Shown here in pieces: positions 10,780 to 23,455 of a stretch of 64,000 nucleotides of DNA. The notes under the pieces were generated by a model. The model searched no databases, was not told where the DNA came from, and worked only from the letters and a program-made list of their open reading frames with translations. The position numbers were made by a program, and so were the translations under genes. Position 1 is the stretch's first letter. Every line of letters begins with the position of its first letter. Source of the stretch: Galerina marginata (taxonomy: Eukaryota > Basidiomycota > Agaricomycetes > Agaricales > Galerinaceae); NCBI GenBank assembly GCA_023014335.1, contig JAECYW010000037.1, positions 62,001 to 126,000 of the forward strand. The letters run 5' to 3'.

Positions 10780-12876
10780 TTGATGCTACCAATATCTGAC
10801 CCATTTTACCCTCGCTTAAAGGAGATCCTTGAAGCAAACTATGATTCTGAGATTGTCCTGGACTTGGAACGTCTAGAGGGGGTGTCAACATCCCCCAGGT
10901 CTCCTCAAATCTTCTATGACCGGCACATCATGCCCAGTCTTGTTCTACGGAATGTGGTGTATCTGCCGTCAATCACCCAGTCGCTTTCCAAGGCATGCGA
11001 CACCGCGATTCAGGACTTCCTCCATGACGGTCACAAGTTATCCACCAACGGTTATATTTTTTCCCGCAACACAAGATCAAAAGAGTTTCGAGACGCCCAT
11101 TCAGTCAGCTTCTATTACAATGAATGCATAGCACGTATTTGCCACGCTTTTGCATCGAAGGTCTGCCTTCACCCGCAATGCGACACTTGGAAGTCGGTCT
11201 TCAGGTTCACTGAGAGACCGACGGGCCATCCTTTCGATTTCACGACCGAATCCTGGCTTGAAGTGACGACAAGACGGCAGGACGGAACCCTTGCACTTCA
11301 TGATGACCTTAAAAATTGTCTTCCTGACGTAACCAAGGCTGGGGTCCTGGACTTGTCACAAAAATTCTCTAGACTGGCGACGTGGCATATGTTTGCGATG
11401 ACAGACGCCGCTATGGGCATGTTTCAAACGATGAAGGAGGACACAGCTTTTATATGGCAATATTCTCATACAATGGGAGCCGAAATCATGTCGTACAAGC
11501 GCCCTCCTCCGGATGCCAAATTCGCTCTGTCGTTTTTATCTCTGAAAGCCCCGACAAAACCTAAACCGCGCCAGCCGTTGCCACCTACAAACCGTAGCGT
11601 GAAGTCAAAGTCAGTTACACCCACGAAACTCGCTGTGAAGAGGAATCGTTATCGGCCAGATTTTCGACACTTCCTTCAATCGGTGGGTGCACTTCCACCA
11701 ATAACATGATTGCCCGCTGGTTGACATTGCTAGTAGGCATGGGCGAATGCTGCCATATATGATTCCACATTCATTATCCTGAATTGTGGACGCTATGAGC
11801 GGATCGGCATCCGCCACCGCGAATCACAAACCTTATATCTGTCCGGACCAATCGACACAATCAACGTCCAAGACCCCCATTACCGGAAACTTCACCTTGG
11901 TCTTCACATCGCAATTGTCAAGGACGCATTGGAACGTCAAGACCGTGTCAATGCACAAAGTGTGGGTCACAAGTGTTCCTCAGAACACCTTGAGGAAACC
12001 GAAACACCAGATCAACGCCACCGAGTATGTAACCTCTCCTTACCCTTGCACCATTCTCAAATTGCGGATTTTGAAGATCTCTGAAGAGTTGGCGAAACGC
12101 CAGCTCGCGTTGGTTCGCTTGGGATACGGGGCGTTTCGCTCATATGTTCCCTCCTCGTTCAGCCGCGTTGCACCATCATGTGCTCCTGGTCTATCGGATG
12201 GAGCGGATAATCATAAGACGAAGGCCAAATATCGTGCGCACGAATATTTCTCCCTCACCCTAAAAGAACCGCTGGGCCGGGGTGCAGTAGGGGTCGTTCA
12301 TCCTGCTACGTTGGAGGTGGTTCTGGAATCAGGTGAAATATTGACGCAGAGTCTTGCTTTCAAGCTCGCGTTTTCGGTCGAACAAATGGAGAAATTGTAT
12401 CACGAATTCCAGATTTATCAGCACCTCTCAACGCAGGAAGGCGTCGAGGGTATTGTAACCGTGCATGGCCTTTTTAAAGACCAGGAATCCTCGGCTTTGG
12501 CTATGCTTATGTCCGATGGAGGTGTGTCGCTGCGCCGTCGCGAGGTGAAGCGCAGTGGCGACGCTGTACAGGTGGTGACTACCAGGGAAGAGAAGTACAA
12601 TTGTTCTCTTAAATTTACTCTCATTTTATGCTTCTGAATAGCCTATCTTTCTTCAGGGACTCCTTTCTAAGAGCTTTGAATAGCATACACCGCGCAGGTA
12701 TCAGGCATCACGACATCCGGGCAGACAACCTTCTCGTCAACTCCGACCGCCAAGTTTTCATTATTGACTTTGACTGTGCCGATAACAATGTTTATGACGA
12801 CAGGAAGGAGCAGGAGATTATATGTATGAATGCTGTTCTTGAAGGGCGATATCAAGAAAAAAATTACTATCCGTGA
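10780..12876 (+). CDS. protein-kinase-like protein, agaric family
   Basis: Exons 10780-11682, 11737-12024, 12077-12594 and 12657-12876 join in frame to a predicted 642-residue protein. The N-terminal ~450 residues match nothing I recognise beyond similar mushroom proteins. A kinase-like part follows: glycine loop LGRGAVGVV (about 463-471), LAFKLAF with candidate ATP lysine K493, catalytic-loop equivalent HHDIRADN (587-594), and IIDFD (605-609) in place of DFG. The chain ends about 30 residues later, so the activation segment and C-lobe helices are absent. As I recall, this early stop is common in mushroom kinase-like proteins, so it need not be a truncation. H-x-D-x-R-x-x-N resembles aminoglycoside-phosphotransferase-like loops, so activity on small molecules is possible. 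The start ATG at 10783 is equally possible. Confidence 0.6.
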
Positions 12877-13690
12877 ATTTATGTACCTTTTTGTTGTTTC
12901 TTGCAATGGTCGTTTAAATTTGAGCAATATTCATATTATTTTACCTGCCCGACTTTCCCGAAGGCAACAAGATCCATAATGAACGCATGGTGCGAGGAGA
13001 AGACCCAACGCTTGCGTCAATCAATGCCCAGAGGGTCATTCCCGAGTCAAATGGCATGCAAACACACAGGACCTTCTGACAACAGGGCCACTTCCAGAAC
13101 CAGCAGGACTATTTCCCCTGATTTGACATAAGTATGAGAGAAAATTATAGACCAGATTTGGAGGAGAGACGACGACGGAGGGCGGAGGGTCACAGATTAC
13201 GGGAGGAAGGTAACTGTTGAAACACTGCAAAAGTCTCGTCAGTAAACGAGTGAAGCAAGAAAAGGGAAGACAATTGACAGCATCATGACTTACCTACCAG
13301 TTTACAGATCTAGACAGGTGAACGAGCCTAGAGCTGCCAAGTCGAAGGGAGAATGAGGGAGGAGAAATGGAGAAATGAATGCCTTATTTGTCACGTTAGA
13401 ATCACTCGCGACGCAGCAAAACGTTGGGAACATTACATCCTGGGAGATTGTGATGGGTTTAGGATATTGATACCGTTAGCTCGAAAGAGCCGCAGATGTG
13501 GGAAGGCTTCCGAGCTGATTAAGCCGTCCAGCGTATTGGAATCGGATCGACGGATTCCAGATTGTTTGCGTATTTATGTAGATGTGCACAAGCTGGAGGC
13601 CCGTAGCGCAGAGCCGAGTGACTTCGCTCACCCCGGTACTCCCATCTCCCTTCGTCTTCTCAGTGTCACCCTTCCCATGCCCGAAGGCAG
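12877..13690. other. spacer without a supported gene
   Basis: Overlapping frames occur on both strands between the kinase-like gene and the next coding-like block, but none shows family motifs or sensible exon joins. The 191-codon plus-strand frame at 13353-13928 has atypical composition and competes with a better frame from about 13709. Confidence 0.4.
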
Positions 13691-13708
13691 CAGTGCACTC
13701 ACGTACAT

Positions 13709-15720
13709 GTGCGACTGCACTCGCTTTTGCCGCGGCGAGCAGAGGATGGGCAAACGCAGTGTATACTACGCTCACGCGATCCAGCACGCGTTCTACCCCC
13801 GGTTCTCAATTTATTATCTGGCAGAAACGCATCCTCAAGCCATTCACAGCCGGTTGTTGATGAGAGGCCTTCAAAGAGGCCGCGTCACGGAGTTCAGCCA
13901 AATTCACTCAGTTCTGAGACCAATGTAAGTTTGAATCTCTCTTAACTTGGTGATTATCTACCGATGCTGCTGCAGACAATCAACAGTGCTGGGTTGGAGG
14001 ACTACACTCCTATGGAGCTTTCAGGTGACGACAATGAGGGAAGTCACAGTGAAATTCAAGATTTGGAGGGTTTAGGGAACACCAGTGGTGCCTGTCAAAG
14101 AGGCTCGCGCACGCAACATGTGTAACGAAGCCGCAAAGTTTTCTCTAAGTTGGGAGGAGCTTAAGATTGCGCCGCGAACCTGGACCAAGATCTCGTCAGC
14201 TAGTTCCCAATACTATAGGCAGGTGATGTATGGGTACTTCCCTGAATTACAGTTCTGCGATGAGGATTGGAAGGCAGAAAGGTTGGGAATTGACATCTAC
14301 CCAAGTTGGTCCCGACAAAGGGCCGAGGAAGATGACGCAGCAATCAAGAAGGAGGAAGGGCAAGACCTTCGAGTTGAAGGAGCTGAAGAGAATCCGAAGA
14401 CAAGAAAGCCGACAGAGGACAATGATGAAGTACAGGAGCAACGAGGTAAACGGGCGCGTAGTGTCACTGAATCCGCAACAACGCCAAACACATCGGATAA
14501 TCCAGCAGAAGCTGGTTCGTTTGTTCAACTTTTCCCCCATCTCACGTCGCTCACCCTTCGCATATTCATAGCAGCTACTGCCCACGGCCTATGCGCCTCA
14601 GGTGCCTCAGGTAGTATTGGCGTTGGGATCAAATTAGCTCAAGAGCAAGGCGGTCATTTGTTGGTGAGTAACAAGGTATTCAATCTTCCTTTGGCTGACG
14701 ATAAGCTTAGCCAGCGTCAACTCACCATGGAAGCACCGACTCCGCCGCCGAATTGCTGCTGGTACTCGCACTACCGCTGCTGCAAGCACGCCTACAGAAT
14801 CAACTGCAGTAACGCCGGTCCCTCGTGCTTCGGTGGTCTTCAAGGCATTAAATTTGAAGAATCTTTTGTGCGTACCCTCTCTATTTGCAGTCCTCGCATG
14901 CTTACTCCATCCAATTTATAGGTCTGCTACCTTGCGGGTCTCGCCTCCGCTCTCAGTGGGAAACTCCGGAGCTGCTCCTGCTCTTAATACGACGTCTGGC
15001 GCTGCTCTTGGCTCCAACACGACCTCTTTGCCCTCTCTTCCGGCCAATGCGAACTCGGTTAGCACCGCTGCTGCCAATGGTAGCCACAATGAACTCGTAG
15101 TGTGTAATGAGATAGAGGCTAAAACTGTTGACAATAGTGTCAATCGAGGTACGGCTTATCTTTTTCGTACTTATCAATGCTAGGCTCAACTTATATCTAG
15201 CTGCTCATCCCACGGCAACTGGGGACAGTATGGCAGCTAATGGGAACAGCACTCAAGCGAGCACTGTGGATACACCAGCGCTCTCCGCCCCCTGCGGCCC
15301 AAAGAATCTAGAGGCTACGAAGAAGCCAGCTGTTGGAGACATGTTCCGCTTCCTACCAAACGACTGCGTTGAATGGTAAATGTCTTTTTCTCCCCGCCTG
15401 GCAGCAAGCCACTGACGTTGTTCTTAGGAACCTTTTCGGAGAAGAATATAGCGAATTCCATCCTCGTCCCATATGATGCGCTCAGTGACGACGAAAAACA
15501 GGTATGTGGCAGCTAGTACAATCCGAGTTCCGCTCTCTCAGCCTCTTTTAGACTTGGAGCCAACGCCGCACAGATAGACTTGCGAACCGTAAGGCTTCTG
15601 GGAAGAAGCAAGAGCAATGTCAATACCTACTAGTAGGCACCGACGCGGGATATACAGTCACTAGAGTAGTTTTTGGTCGAGAATTCGTAGTCCACCCCAA
15701 CCAATATCAACTTTTCTATC
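13709..15720 (+). pseudogene. agaric-specific hypothetical gene, probably frameshifted
   Basis: A chain of exons with good GT/AG sites can be followed: a basic Ser-rich segment (VVDERPSKRPRHGVQ) to a donor near 13924, then an acidic segment (ELSGDDNEGSHSEIQDLEG). The frame then shifts by one near 14070 with no room for an intron. It continues with a conserved block, SQYYRQVMYGYFPELQFC then DEDWKAERLGIDIYPSWSRQ (about 14200-14310), a Lys/Glu-rich stretch, Thr/Ala-rich linkers, GDMFRFLPNDCVEW near 15340-15380, and a tail including LVPYDALSDDEKQTWSQRR near 15465-15570 that again needs a one-base shift. The tyrosine/FPEL..C..DWK....YPSWS block is, as I recall, found in many mushroom hypothetical proteins. 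No biochemical role is known. The two shifts point to decay or sequencing error. Confidence 0.45.
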
Positions 15721-16195
15721 GGTTCAGATCATATTGGAAGTGAAAAGCACCGTAATAAATGCCTTGGCAACATAAAAGATATTAATTGAGCAAAACAGAG
15801 GCTAACTAATCTCAAACCGCTTGAATATCCAGACGCGCTTCATCTCTCTCTTTGAAACTGGAGAGGTGAATTACGGGCGAAAACCTGATTAGCGTGTATA
15901 AGAAAAGAAAAAGAAAAGAGAAGAAAGAATGATTGACTTTATGATGAGATCTCCGTTGTGGAATTAAAAATGTCTTTGTTTCTGGCCACTTTTTTCAACT
16001 GGCACAATCGGCGCTCGCCAGCTCCCCCAATTCAAACCTCAAGGGATCTTTCAACGACCCATCGAATAGGCTACCGTGTCAGCATATCACACGCCATATT
16101 TGCCGACAGTGGGTTAAGTCAGAAAGTCCCACGATCCCTTGTTGAAGTAGATAGTTTGCTTTCAACGTTTTCAACTCTGACGGCTATCCTTTCGA

Positions 16196-19100
16196 TGGAG
16201 ATAAACCTACTGAATGGACCACAACCGAATAACCTGGAGGACTCGGCTGAGCACGAGAACGGGGGTCAAAGTGAAGCAAAAGCCCTAGAACAAAATGGTA
16301 ATTAACAGCTTAACCTTATTTATCGTTCGTCGTACTAAGATTTTCGTAGAAATTTCAGAGTAAGTACAATGACTTCGCTCCAAAAATATGTGGTGCTGAC
16401 GCTCGCCAAGACTAAGGCGCTGTTCTGTTGTCCTGGCCGCATTCCCTTGGAGAACAAACAAGATTACAGGGGGTCACTTGTTTCGTACGGTTTTTAAGGA
16501 AGGCGATTTCGTCATGGTTGGTCCCTTCCTTTACCCTCATAGTACTTCTCCAATCCTTTTTTTTGTAATGGCTAGCCGCTCGCACGTCAAATCGATCACA
16601 CACTTGCGACTATCAACAGCGCCTCACAATTTGACCTTGTAGAACTAAGATATCTAGTCCACCCAAACCCTCTTGTAAAACGCGTGGCTCCCACTAGGCA
16701 CACAGTTGTGAAGGCTTTTTCTTTGATGGTATCGCTGCGAATTTTAGACGTAGCGGCCAAAATTGAAGGCGATTGCGAAGACTGTAGCGTGTTAAAGCAT
16801 ACGAAATTGGTGCACCCACGTCCGCCCAACAAAGTAAGCCCAATTCGGGTAGATGACCTTTCAGTTCTGAATACCAGATTCATTAGGTTTGGGAACGAGC
16901 ATTTTCGGATTGGACTCAAATTCTAAAGGATTGCCGTGATGCCATTAATAAGATTTCAAACCTGCAGTTGGAGTCGACAGAGCATTTTCGAGGAAATGAC
17001 TTGCGGGCTGTGCTCCGGTATGCATTGGATATACGAAACGCAGATCGAGCAATTGTCATACTACGAAATTTTTATCTCGCTGCTGCCTCAATAACGATAT
17101 TGGTCAGTAAGAACAAGGGCCAACCCGACCTAGTACCCGAAATACCAGACAAAGCAGTCGCTTTTTTTGAGGCAATCATCGAGTTCGTTTTTTCCATCTG
17201 TTATGCTCCTATTCTGATATCCGCTCTCCAGGGCAGTCAAGTCTTCAGATCCGGATGCAATGGATGTGGATAGGGAATCGGATACAGCTGCGACGGAGAA
17301 CTACCTTGGGACTGACCTGGCGAACTCTAAGCACTACATGCGTACGGTCTTAGCGTTGGCGGCTATGATCTCCCCATTTTATCTGCTGACAGGTGTTCAA
17401 CTCGTGACGACTACATGCGACAAGAAAGAGCTGCTTTTGGTACGTTTTTCAATCTGGGTCGTCCACAGACTATTAAAAAATTTATAGCACGCCAAAGCGC
17501 TTGGCAATAATCGCCCTGAGATTGTTGATCAATGCGAAATGAAACTATGGAAAAGGTTATTCAATGTAGCGCAAGGAAAAGAAAGCCCTCTGGTTGCTTT
17601 GAAAGGTTTTTTAGGAGATCTAGACTGGGATGCTATCAATCTGGCTACAGATACATCTTGGTTCCAGTCCTGTAAGTTTTTTTTGAAGCTCATCTTGGTG
17701 TCAAACTCAAATATTTATCTCAGCGACCATGAATGTCACAATGTCAGAATTCACTCAATTGGAAGCCTGTTCCCCTGTTCCAGAATCGTGGACGCTGGCG
17801 AATATCAAACCCTGTAAGTACCGACAGCCGGGCTATCAAGATATTCTATACTGAATGTCGTTTGTAGCTGGCAATCGGCCACAGGGTGATAGTAATGGCA
17901 AAGCTATAGGGGACCCCCAGGAATTAACATCCAATAGCACGCAAGGTGAGGCTGACTCACAAGAAACATCGTGCCAACTCCAGGAAAGTGCGCGCGAGAA
18001 TCAAAATTCGGGGGCTGACACGGATGAGACCGCTAAGCCCAGACCTAGAGTGACCCTTAGTTTACCAGCCCCGCCTGTCGAGGTAAGTGTACATTGGCAT
18101 GGGCTGTATCGTGAAACTCACTGCCAACCCTGAAGCCCGACCCCGACCCTAAGCCCAAGCCCAAGCCGCCTAAGCCCCAGCCCAAGCCCAAGGGGAAGAA
18201 GCCCAAACCTAAACCCAAGGACAGCCTGAAACCCAAACCCAAACCGGATGCTTCCTCGTCGAGCCACTTGAACACTGAGTATTCTCGATTGTTTGAATTA
18301 CCAGCCGAGGTTGAGCGTACACTTTCTCTTGAAGTAAAGTATATCTACATTGATGTTGATGAATTTGAAGTATGTGATATTATCTTTTCAGCAAAGCAAA
18401 TATTTGAATTACATTTTTGTAGGCTCCCCGTCCAAATGCAACGCTCAACATGGAACACAACGGGGTAAGTCGACTACTACCTACTTTGCGTAGATAAAAA
18501 AAGACTGCTACACAGACTCATTCGCATCCGAATCGCGGCCCTATCATTGCTTACACTGCGAAAGGAGACGCTGTCGAAGTGCGGCCAAAACTTCATGTAT
18601 GTTCTACATCATCAAGAGCTAACTTATTAATGTTAATATTATTTCTCAGTCAGTAGACGACATTGATATACTATACAGCTATATGGACACGGCTCAGAAA
18701 ACCTATCTCAACGGAAAGCCTGCTTTCCTATCTTCCCCGAAATCCTCAGGCATCCAGATCATTTCTAACGACGACTTCATCGCCAAGAATTCATCGCTCC
18801 TTTTAAATTCTATCCGCAGCAAGATACTCGTGGTTACTGGATGCCCTGAAATTGTCTCTGGGTTCGACGAAGACAGCTTGTCAGAGCTCAGAGCCTTAGA
18901 TGCCGTTTTATATATGCAGGGTAAGTTAAGCAGCCACTCGCAATTAAGAAACTATCTAATGCCAATCACTTGCAGACAATTCTTACCCATTGAACACCCT
19001 GAATGGCATGGAAAAACTGAAGAAAGGAACCTTGCAGATGGTTCTCGATGCGTCTCGAGACCCCAACGGGAAAATCCTCAACTGCCTTGAAATACCAATG

Positions 19101-20670
19101 GGATTACATGGCGCTTATCCGACGCCCCTGTCCAGTGAAACTAAGGCGTGGACCTTAACGGACGGACTTCCTTACTGCAAGTTTGATACTTTCCCTGCTG
19201 ATTTCCTTCGATGGGCTCTTGCTGCAACGACTGGCGCCTTTCATCATTGGCATATCGATAACGTTGGGATGGGAACTTTCATCGAAGTTGGATGTGGGGG
19301 AAAACTCATGTTTTTCGCAAAACCTAAAGCTGCAAATGCTAGAAACCTGGGATCCATTGACGTCTTCTTCAAAGGTTTTGACCCAATTGGCGCACCAGAT
19401 GAAGGATGGGAAGTCGAGGCAGTACTCCTATTAAAAGGAGACAAAGTGTAAGTGGATGTCATTGTAAATTGGTATACCACATTTGAAGTTCTTACATAGC
19501 TTCTTTGGACCCAATACACCCCATGCCGTTTATACTACCGAGCACGCAATATGTTTTGGAGGTCACTTTATTGCGTCTACAGCCATGACAAAAACTCTCA
19601 TCGGCGCTGTCCATTCCTTCACGTGCTCGTCGTATATCTCCAACACCACACCTATTCTTCGTCGAGATCTCTTGAGCAGGCTACTTGCATTCTTCCATTG
19701 GACGCTTGTTGATGGATGTAAAGTCCTGGATAGCAAGACTCAACCCCACGTTCCTTCGATTTCAAACATGGACTCTATTATCAACATCCTCTCTGCGTGT
19801 GCTCTTGGAATTTTCATGAACGTTCTGTCAGCAGAAACTTATTGCCTGCCTGTCAATGACGACGAGGAGCATGCTGCTACCGTCAGGCATCACAGAGCGA
19901 GATACCTCCGCTGGGATTTAAATTCGTTGACTGCCTATGAGCGGAAAACGTGTATTCATGCTCGATCACAGGCTTGGCATATCATCCACTGGCTTTGGAG
20001 GAATTATAAATTCGTCTCAAAAGAAACTGGCAATACTGGTGGAGACCCCGATACAAGAGCGAACAATATTCGCGAAGGTCAAGTGGACAATAGTAGTGAA
20101 GATCTCGATTTCTACGCCGATATCGTGGTGCCATTTCTAGGAAACATTGCGTGCGCAATCGTTGAATACCACAAAATTGCGATATCTCTGAAGGTCAATA
20201 CTGCAATGGGACGACCAACATCCTTGGTGGTGCAGCAGATTGCGGGGTGCTTCAAACATAGCCCCGAGATCTTGGCCTGGATTGAATGCGCAGAAGCACA
20301 AAAGTCACGTAATATTGTATTCCCTTTCGACCGCTCAATACAAGTTGAGAAAACAAGGATGCCGGTTGCTACTAATCCTGGTGCGCAAACTTTTTTTTTG
20401 TCATACTCCCACTTGAACTTTTGAGAAGGCCCAGAATGCAAGGGAGTAACTGAACACGACATCAAATTTAACGACGGCCGCCAAAATAATTGGGTAGTAT
20501 CCGAGGAAGACCTCCCTTTATCTAGTGACGTCGAAGAATCTGAGGACGGTCCTTCCGATATGGAAACAGATAGTGGTAAGGAATACCTAGAGCTTATTAC
20601 CAACATTGACTCATTTCTAGATTTTCAACTGAGCCCACATAAACGCAAACGAAAACGACAAACACATTAG
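16196..20670 (+). CDS. large JmjC-domain protein
   Basis: A multi-exon gene, reliable from about 16577 on; the first exons are guesswork (an ATG at 16196 is one option). Joins that restore frame include 16824/16888 (..PPNK/VWERAF..), an exit at a GTTCGT donor near 17182 to 17232, and the JmjC junction at 19448/19499. The JmjC core reads HHWHIDNVGMGTFIEVGCGG, with the H-x-D iron pair, a candidate 2-oxoglutarate lysine in GGKLMFF, and the distal histidine in GPNTPHAVYTTEH; the three metal ligands are therefore present. Before it lies a Pro/Lys tandem tract (18133-18256). The C-terminus is acidic and then ends in a basic KRKRKR run that could be a nuclear signal. JmjC enzymes hydroxylate or demethylate histones and other proteins; this mushroom-expanded branch is uncharacterised. 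Confidence 0.65.
18133..18256 (+). repeat. Pro-Lys codon repeat inside the JmjC gene
   Basis: A run of CCCAAG/CCTAAG-type hexamers encodes alternating Lys-Pro with occasional Asp, Gln and Gly-Lys-Lys. It starts right after an intron acceptor (CTGAAG, about 18134) and ends in DASSSSHL. Such tracts are flexible and positively charged, and the hexamer pattern is prone to length change between strains. Confidence 0.7.
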
Positions 20671-20794
20671 TCGGGTAACTTCTTGACGCCTGACCATAAT
20701 TCCGGGCCAATACTCGGCGACCCTGTGGGTTTTCAGTTTATGTTTGTGTTTCTCGAACCAAAGGATCCCACATTTTAAAGACGCCTGTAAATAT

Positions 20795-20812
20795 GTATAT
20801 ATATATATATCT
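20795..20812. repeat. TA dinucleotide microsatellite
   Basis: A short (TA)n run lies in the spacer between the converging JmjC gene and the minus-strand gene that follows. Confidence 0.7.
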
Positions 20813-20910
20813 ATCTTCTCGCTTTCATAATATGGCCAACATATCCTATCGAGAAATGAGGTTGATTCGGCTGGTTTTAGCTATAACGGTTGAATTTCTG
20901 TCATGTCATT

Positions 20911-23455
20911 TCAACCGCTCTCTGGAACGAAGGTGATGCGAGGTACAACAAAGAGTAGGCGAAACGTCAGAATGACGAATGGCTTGCCTGGGCGATTTAA
21001 TGCAGCGAAATGGTACCCTTCGTTCCCGTACGAGGCAGTGGCCATGCTGGTCTTTGTGAACATCGGGGTGGGGTGACAGATCTCCCAAATTGCCTGTCGA
21101 GTTTGGTAGCCAGCGATCCTGAGGGCTCCAGAGTGTCTTCCAGTATCAAGGAGTGGACCAGATCTTCGAAGAAAGGCTGCGTTAGAACGGTTTGCGTGGA
21201 TGATCCTCTTGACCCTTTCCTTAAGTTCGCTCTGATTCTCCTTCTCGCGTGCCTTAATTGCACGGTAGCGGATGTCGAATGTGGAATATGGCGCGGTGTG
21301 GTGGTAGAAGGTGCTTCTACATTTCAATGAGAAGGCCAAGGGATGGACGGGCCTGAAGACCTCGCGAAGGCGAGGACATCATAATTTTCGCCACGAGTTT
21401 CTGAAAATTCTGTTCCGTATTTTGGCTACTAAAGATCTACTGATATCTACGGGCATAATCATAAAAACGGTGTTGCATGTGCTCTCCGCCTAGAGCCCGC
21501 ATTCTAGAATAATCTACCCGGTCGACGATCATATTGTCATCAACGCGAGATAGTCCTACAAAGGTTAGACCAGTTGACCCTCTCTTTCCCAAGCCAAATC
21601 TGATTTTCTTGGGTGAGGCCTTGCGACTTGTGAATGGGGACGGCCCAAGCAAGACGAAGAGGCAATTGCGTTTGAGGCGTATTTACTGTTGATCTCAAAG
21701 GCGGTCTTCGAAGGTGTGATTGAGACGGTGGGCACGCCGTTCGGAAATCCGGACGAGCTTCCGTGTGCCGGAGTATTGGTCCTTTATAGGTTTTACATAA
21801 AACCAGGATCGAAAGGGGAGGTTCAGAGCGAGAGGCCACAGCCGGCCAGAGTATACATCTTCAGCAATCCTGTTGTCGCCTTTGGGAGACCTATTTCATA
21901 GGAAAGGTTTTATTCACCGATTGGAACTGAGATTCATTTTATGAGATCATGTGAGGCACACCTTCGGTCTGCCAGATGTTTCGAGTGACCATGAGTTTGC
22001 ACCTTTTGCCAGAAAGATGTGATTTTCGAGACCGCCTACTTCATCAGCCGCAGCCTTCGCAGCAGCCGCGCCGCCATTGTGTCTGGCAAGGATACGAGCA
22101 CAGAGTTGGTTGAGAGCCTGCAATTCAGCAACATTTGGTCTCGAACGCGTTGTATGCAGGCAGATGGTGTCTTCAAATAGCTGCCGGGGTTCGGCAGAAA
22201 GAGAAAGTAACCGTGGTTTGCTTGCCACTCTTTGGACGCAACAGAGATGCCAGGTATTGGGATCGGAGAAAGCGCTGGAGCAATCTAGAGGATCGAAGAT
22301 ATTAGAAAGGGCGTGGCTTCACTAAATACGGCTGCGTCAACTGATTGCCGAATGAGTGGTACTGGGATTGTCGTGGTAGTGCTTGCCGACGAAGTTCTAT
22401 TGCGTGGACGAGGTTTGGGGTAGTCTTCTCACGACGCCTCGACAAATTGACCCTACTTCCTATGTGTCCTAAGTAGAGGCGGCTGGTCGAGGTGGCTGAT
22501 TTTCGACGTCACAAGTCAAATCAATGTCGTAGGCATCCTTGGCCTGAGATGCCGTCCTTGTTTTTTTTTGGTTGGGCGGGTGTCTGGACGACCGTCATCG
22601 TTGTTAGATTTTCGCTTTCCATTAGCGTGTCATGACGGGTTCTCCCTAAGAAGTTGCATGAATTCGTGAAGGTGACAGGGAGAAAATTGTTACTTACGAG
22701 CATGTGGGCCTGAAGCGCGCGAATAGCGGGCAAAGTCGGGATACCGTATAGTCGGCTTCGCCTCAACTTCCCAATCATTGTCACAATACCTAAACTCTTC
22801 GAATTTGTGAGGCATGGAGTTGCTGAAGTATGGGGCAGTGTTTTGGGTTTTGTTCTTCCAGGAATCAGGGTCCTGTCGTTCGCGGTATAGTTTAGCCCAA
22901 ATTTCTTGTGCGTGTTTTCCGATTGTTGCAAACCGTGCATCCGATACTACTTTCCCATTCTCGTAACACAAAAAGCCGAGCTTGGGTGAACTGATGCTTT
23001 TCTCGCGTTGCTTGTCAAGGAATGCGTGCCACTCCTTACGTGTCCAGAACTTCACGTCTTCTAAATCGTCTTCGTTGTAGAGTGGCGGAGAGTCTGGAAT
23101 AGTAAAATTGCCGTGTGATGGCTGCCCGAGAGTCAGAAGGAACAGGCTTTTATCCTTCTCCACCAACGACAATTCTTGCAGTGGTCTTTATGAGTAAATT
23201 CACCCGTGTATAGTTGATAAAGACTTACATTTGGGCTTTCAGTTCAGCCTTGAGCCGCATATTACCCTCAAGAAGCTGAATGTAGGCGATCTCTAAGGCA
23301 AGCAGCATCTGTGTCGATGCTGAACCAATGACCGTGAAACTGTCATCTTGTGTATAGTTTTGGAGAAGTTTGGAGGCTTCCCTGGCCATGATACCGTGCC
23401 TCTGACAGCCATGGCACAAAAACCGTTCTGAGCACTGGAATTTGAGGGTCTCCCT
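20911..23455 (-). CDS. agaric-specific hypothetical protein with a zinc-like N-terminus
   Basis: Read from 23455 downward. An exon starting after an AG near 23457 gives a Cys/His cluster (CSERFLCHGCQRHG) and a leucine-rich helix ending in KAELKAQ. The next exon (23172-22690) carries a WTRKEWHAFLDKQ segment, then PHKFEEFRYCDNDWEVEAK followed by IRYPDFARYSR, equivalent in order to the FPEL..C..DWK....YPSW block of the 13.7-kb gene. After an intron (22689 to about 22627) a run of nine A in the coding sense near 22558-22570 separates two frames that both look coding, so either the gene is shifted there or the base count is wrong. Later exons include an Ala-rich segment (22228-21947) and a terminal exon ending at 20911. 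The 5' and 3' limits are approximate. Function unknown. Confidence 0.45.

Noticed and set aside
13476..13787. 103-codon minus-strand frame
   Set aside because: Overlaps three competing frames with no motif, in an interval where the plus strand later becomes coding-like.
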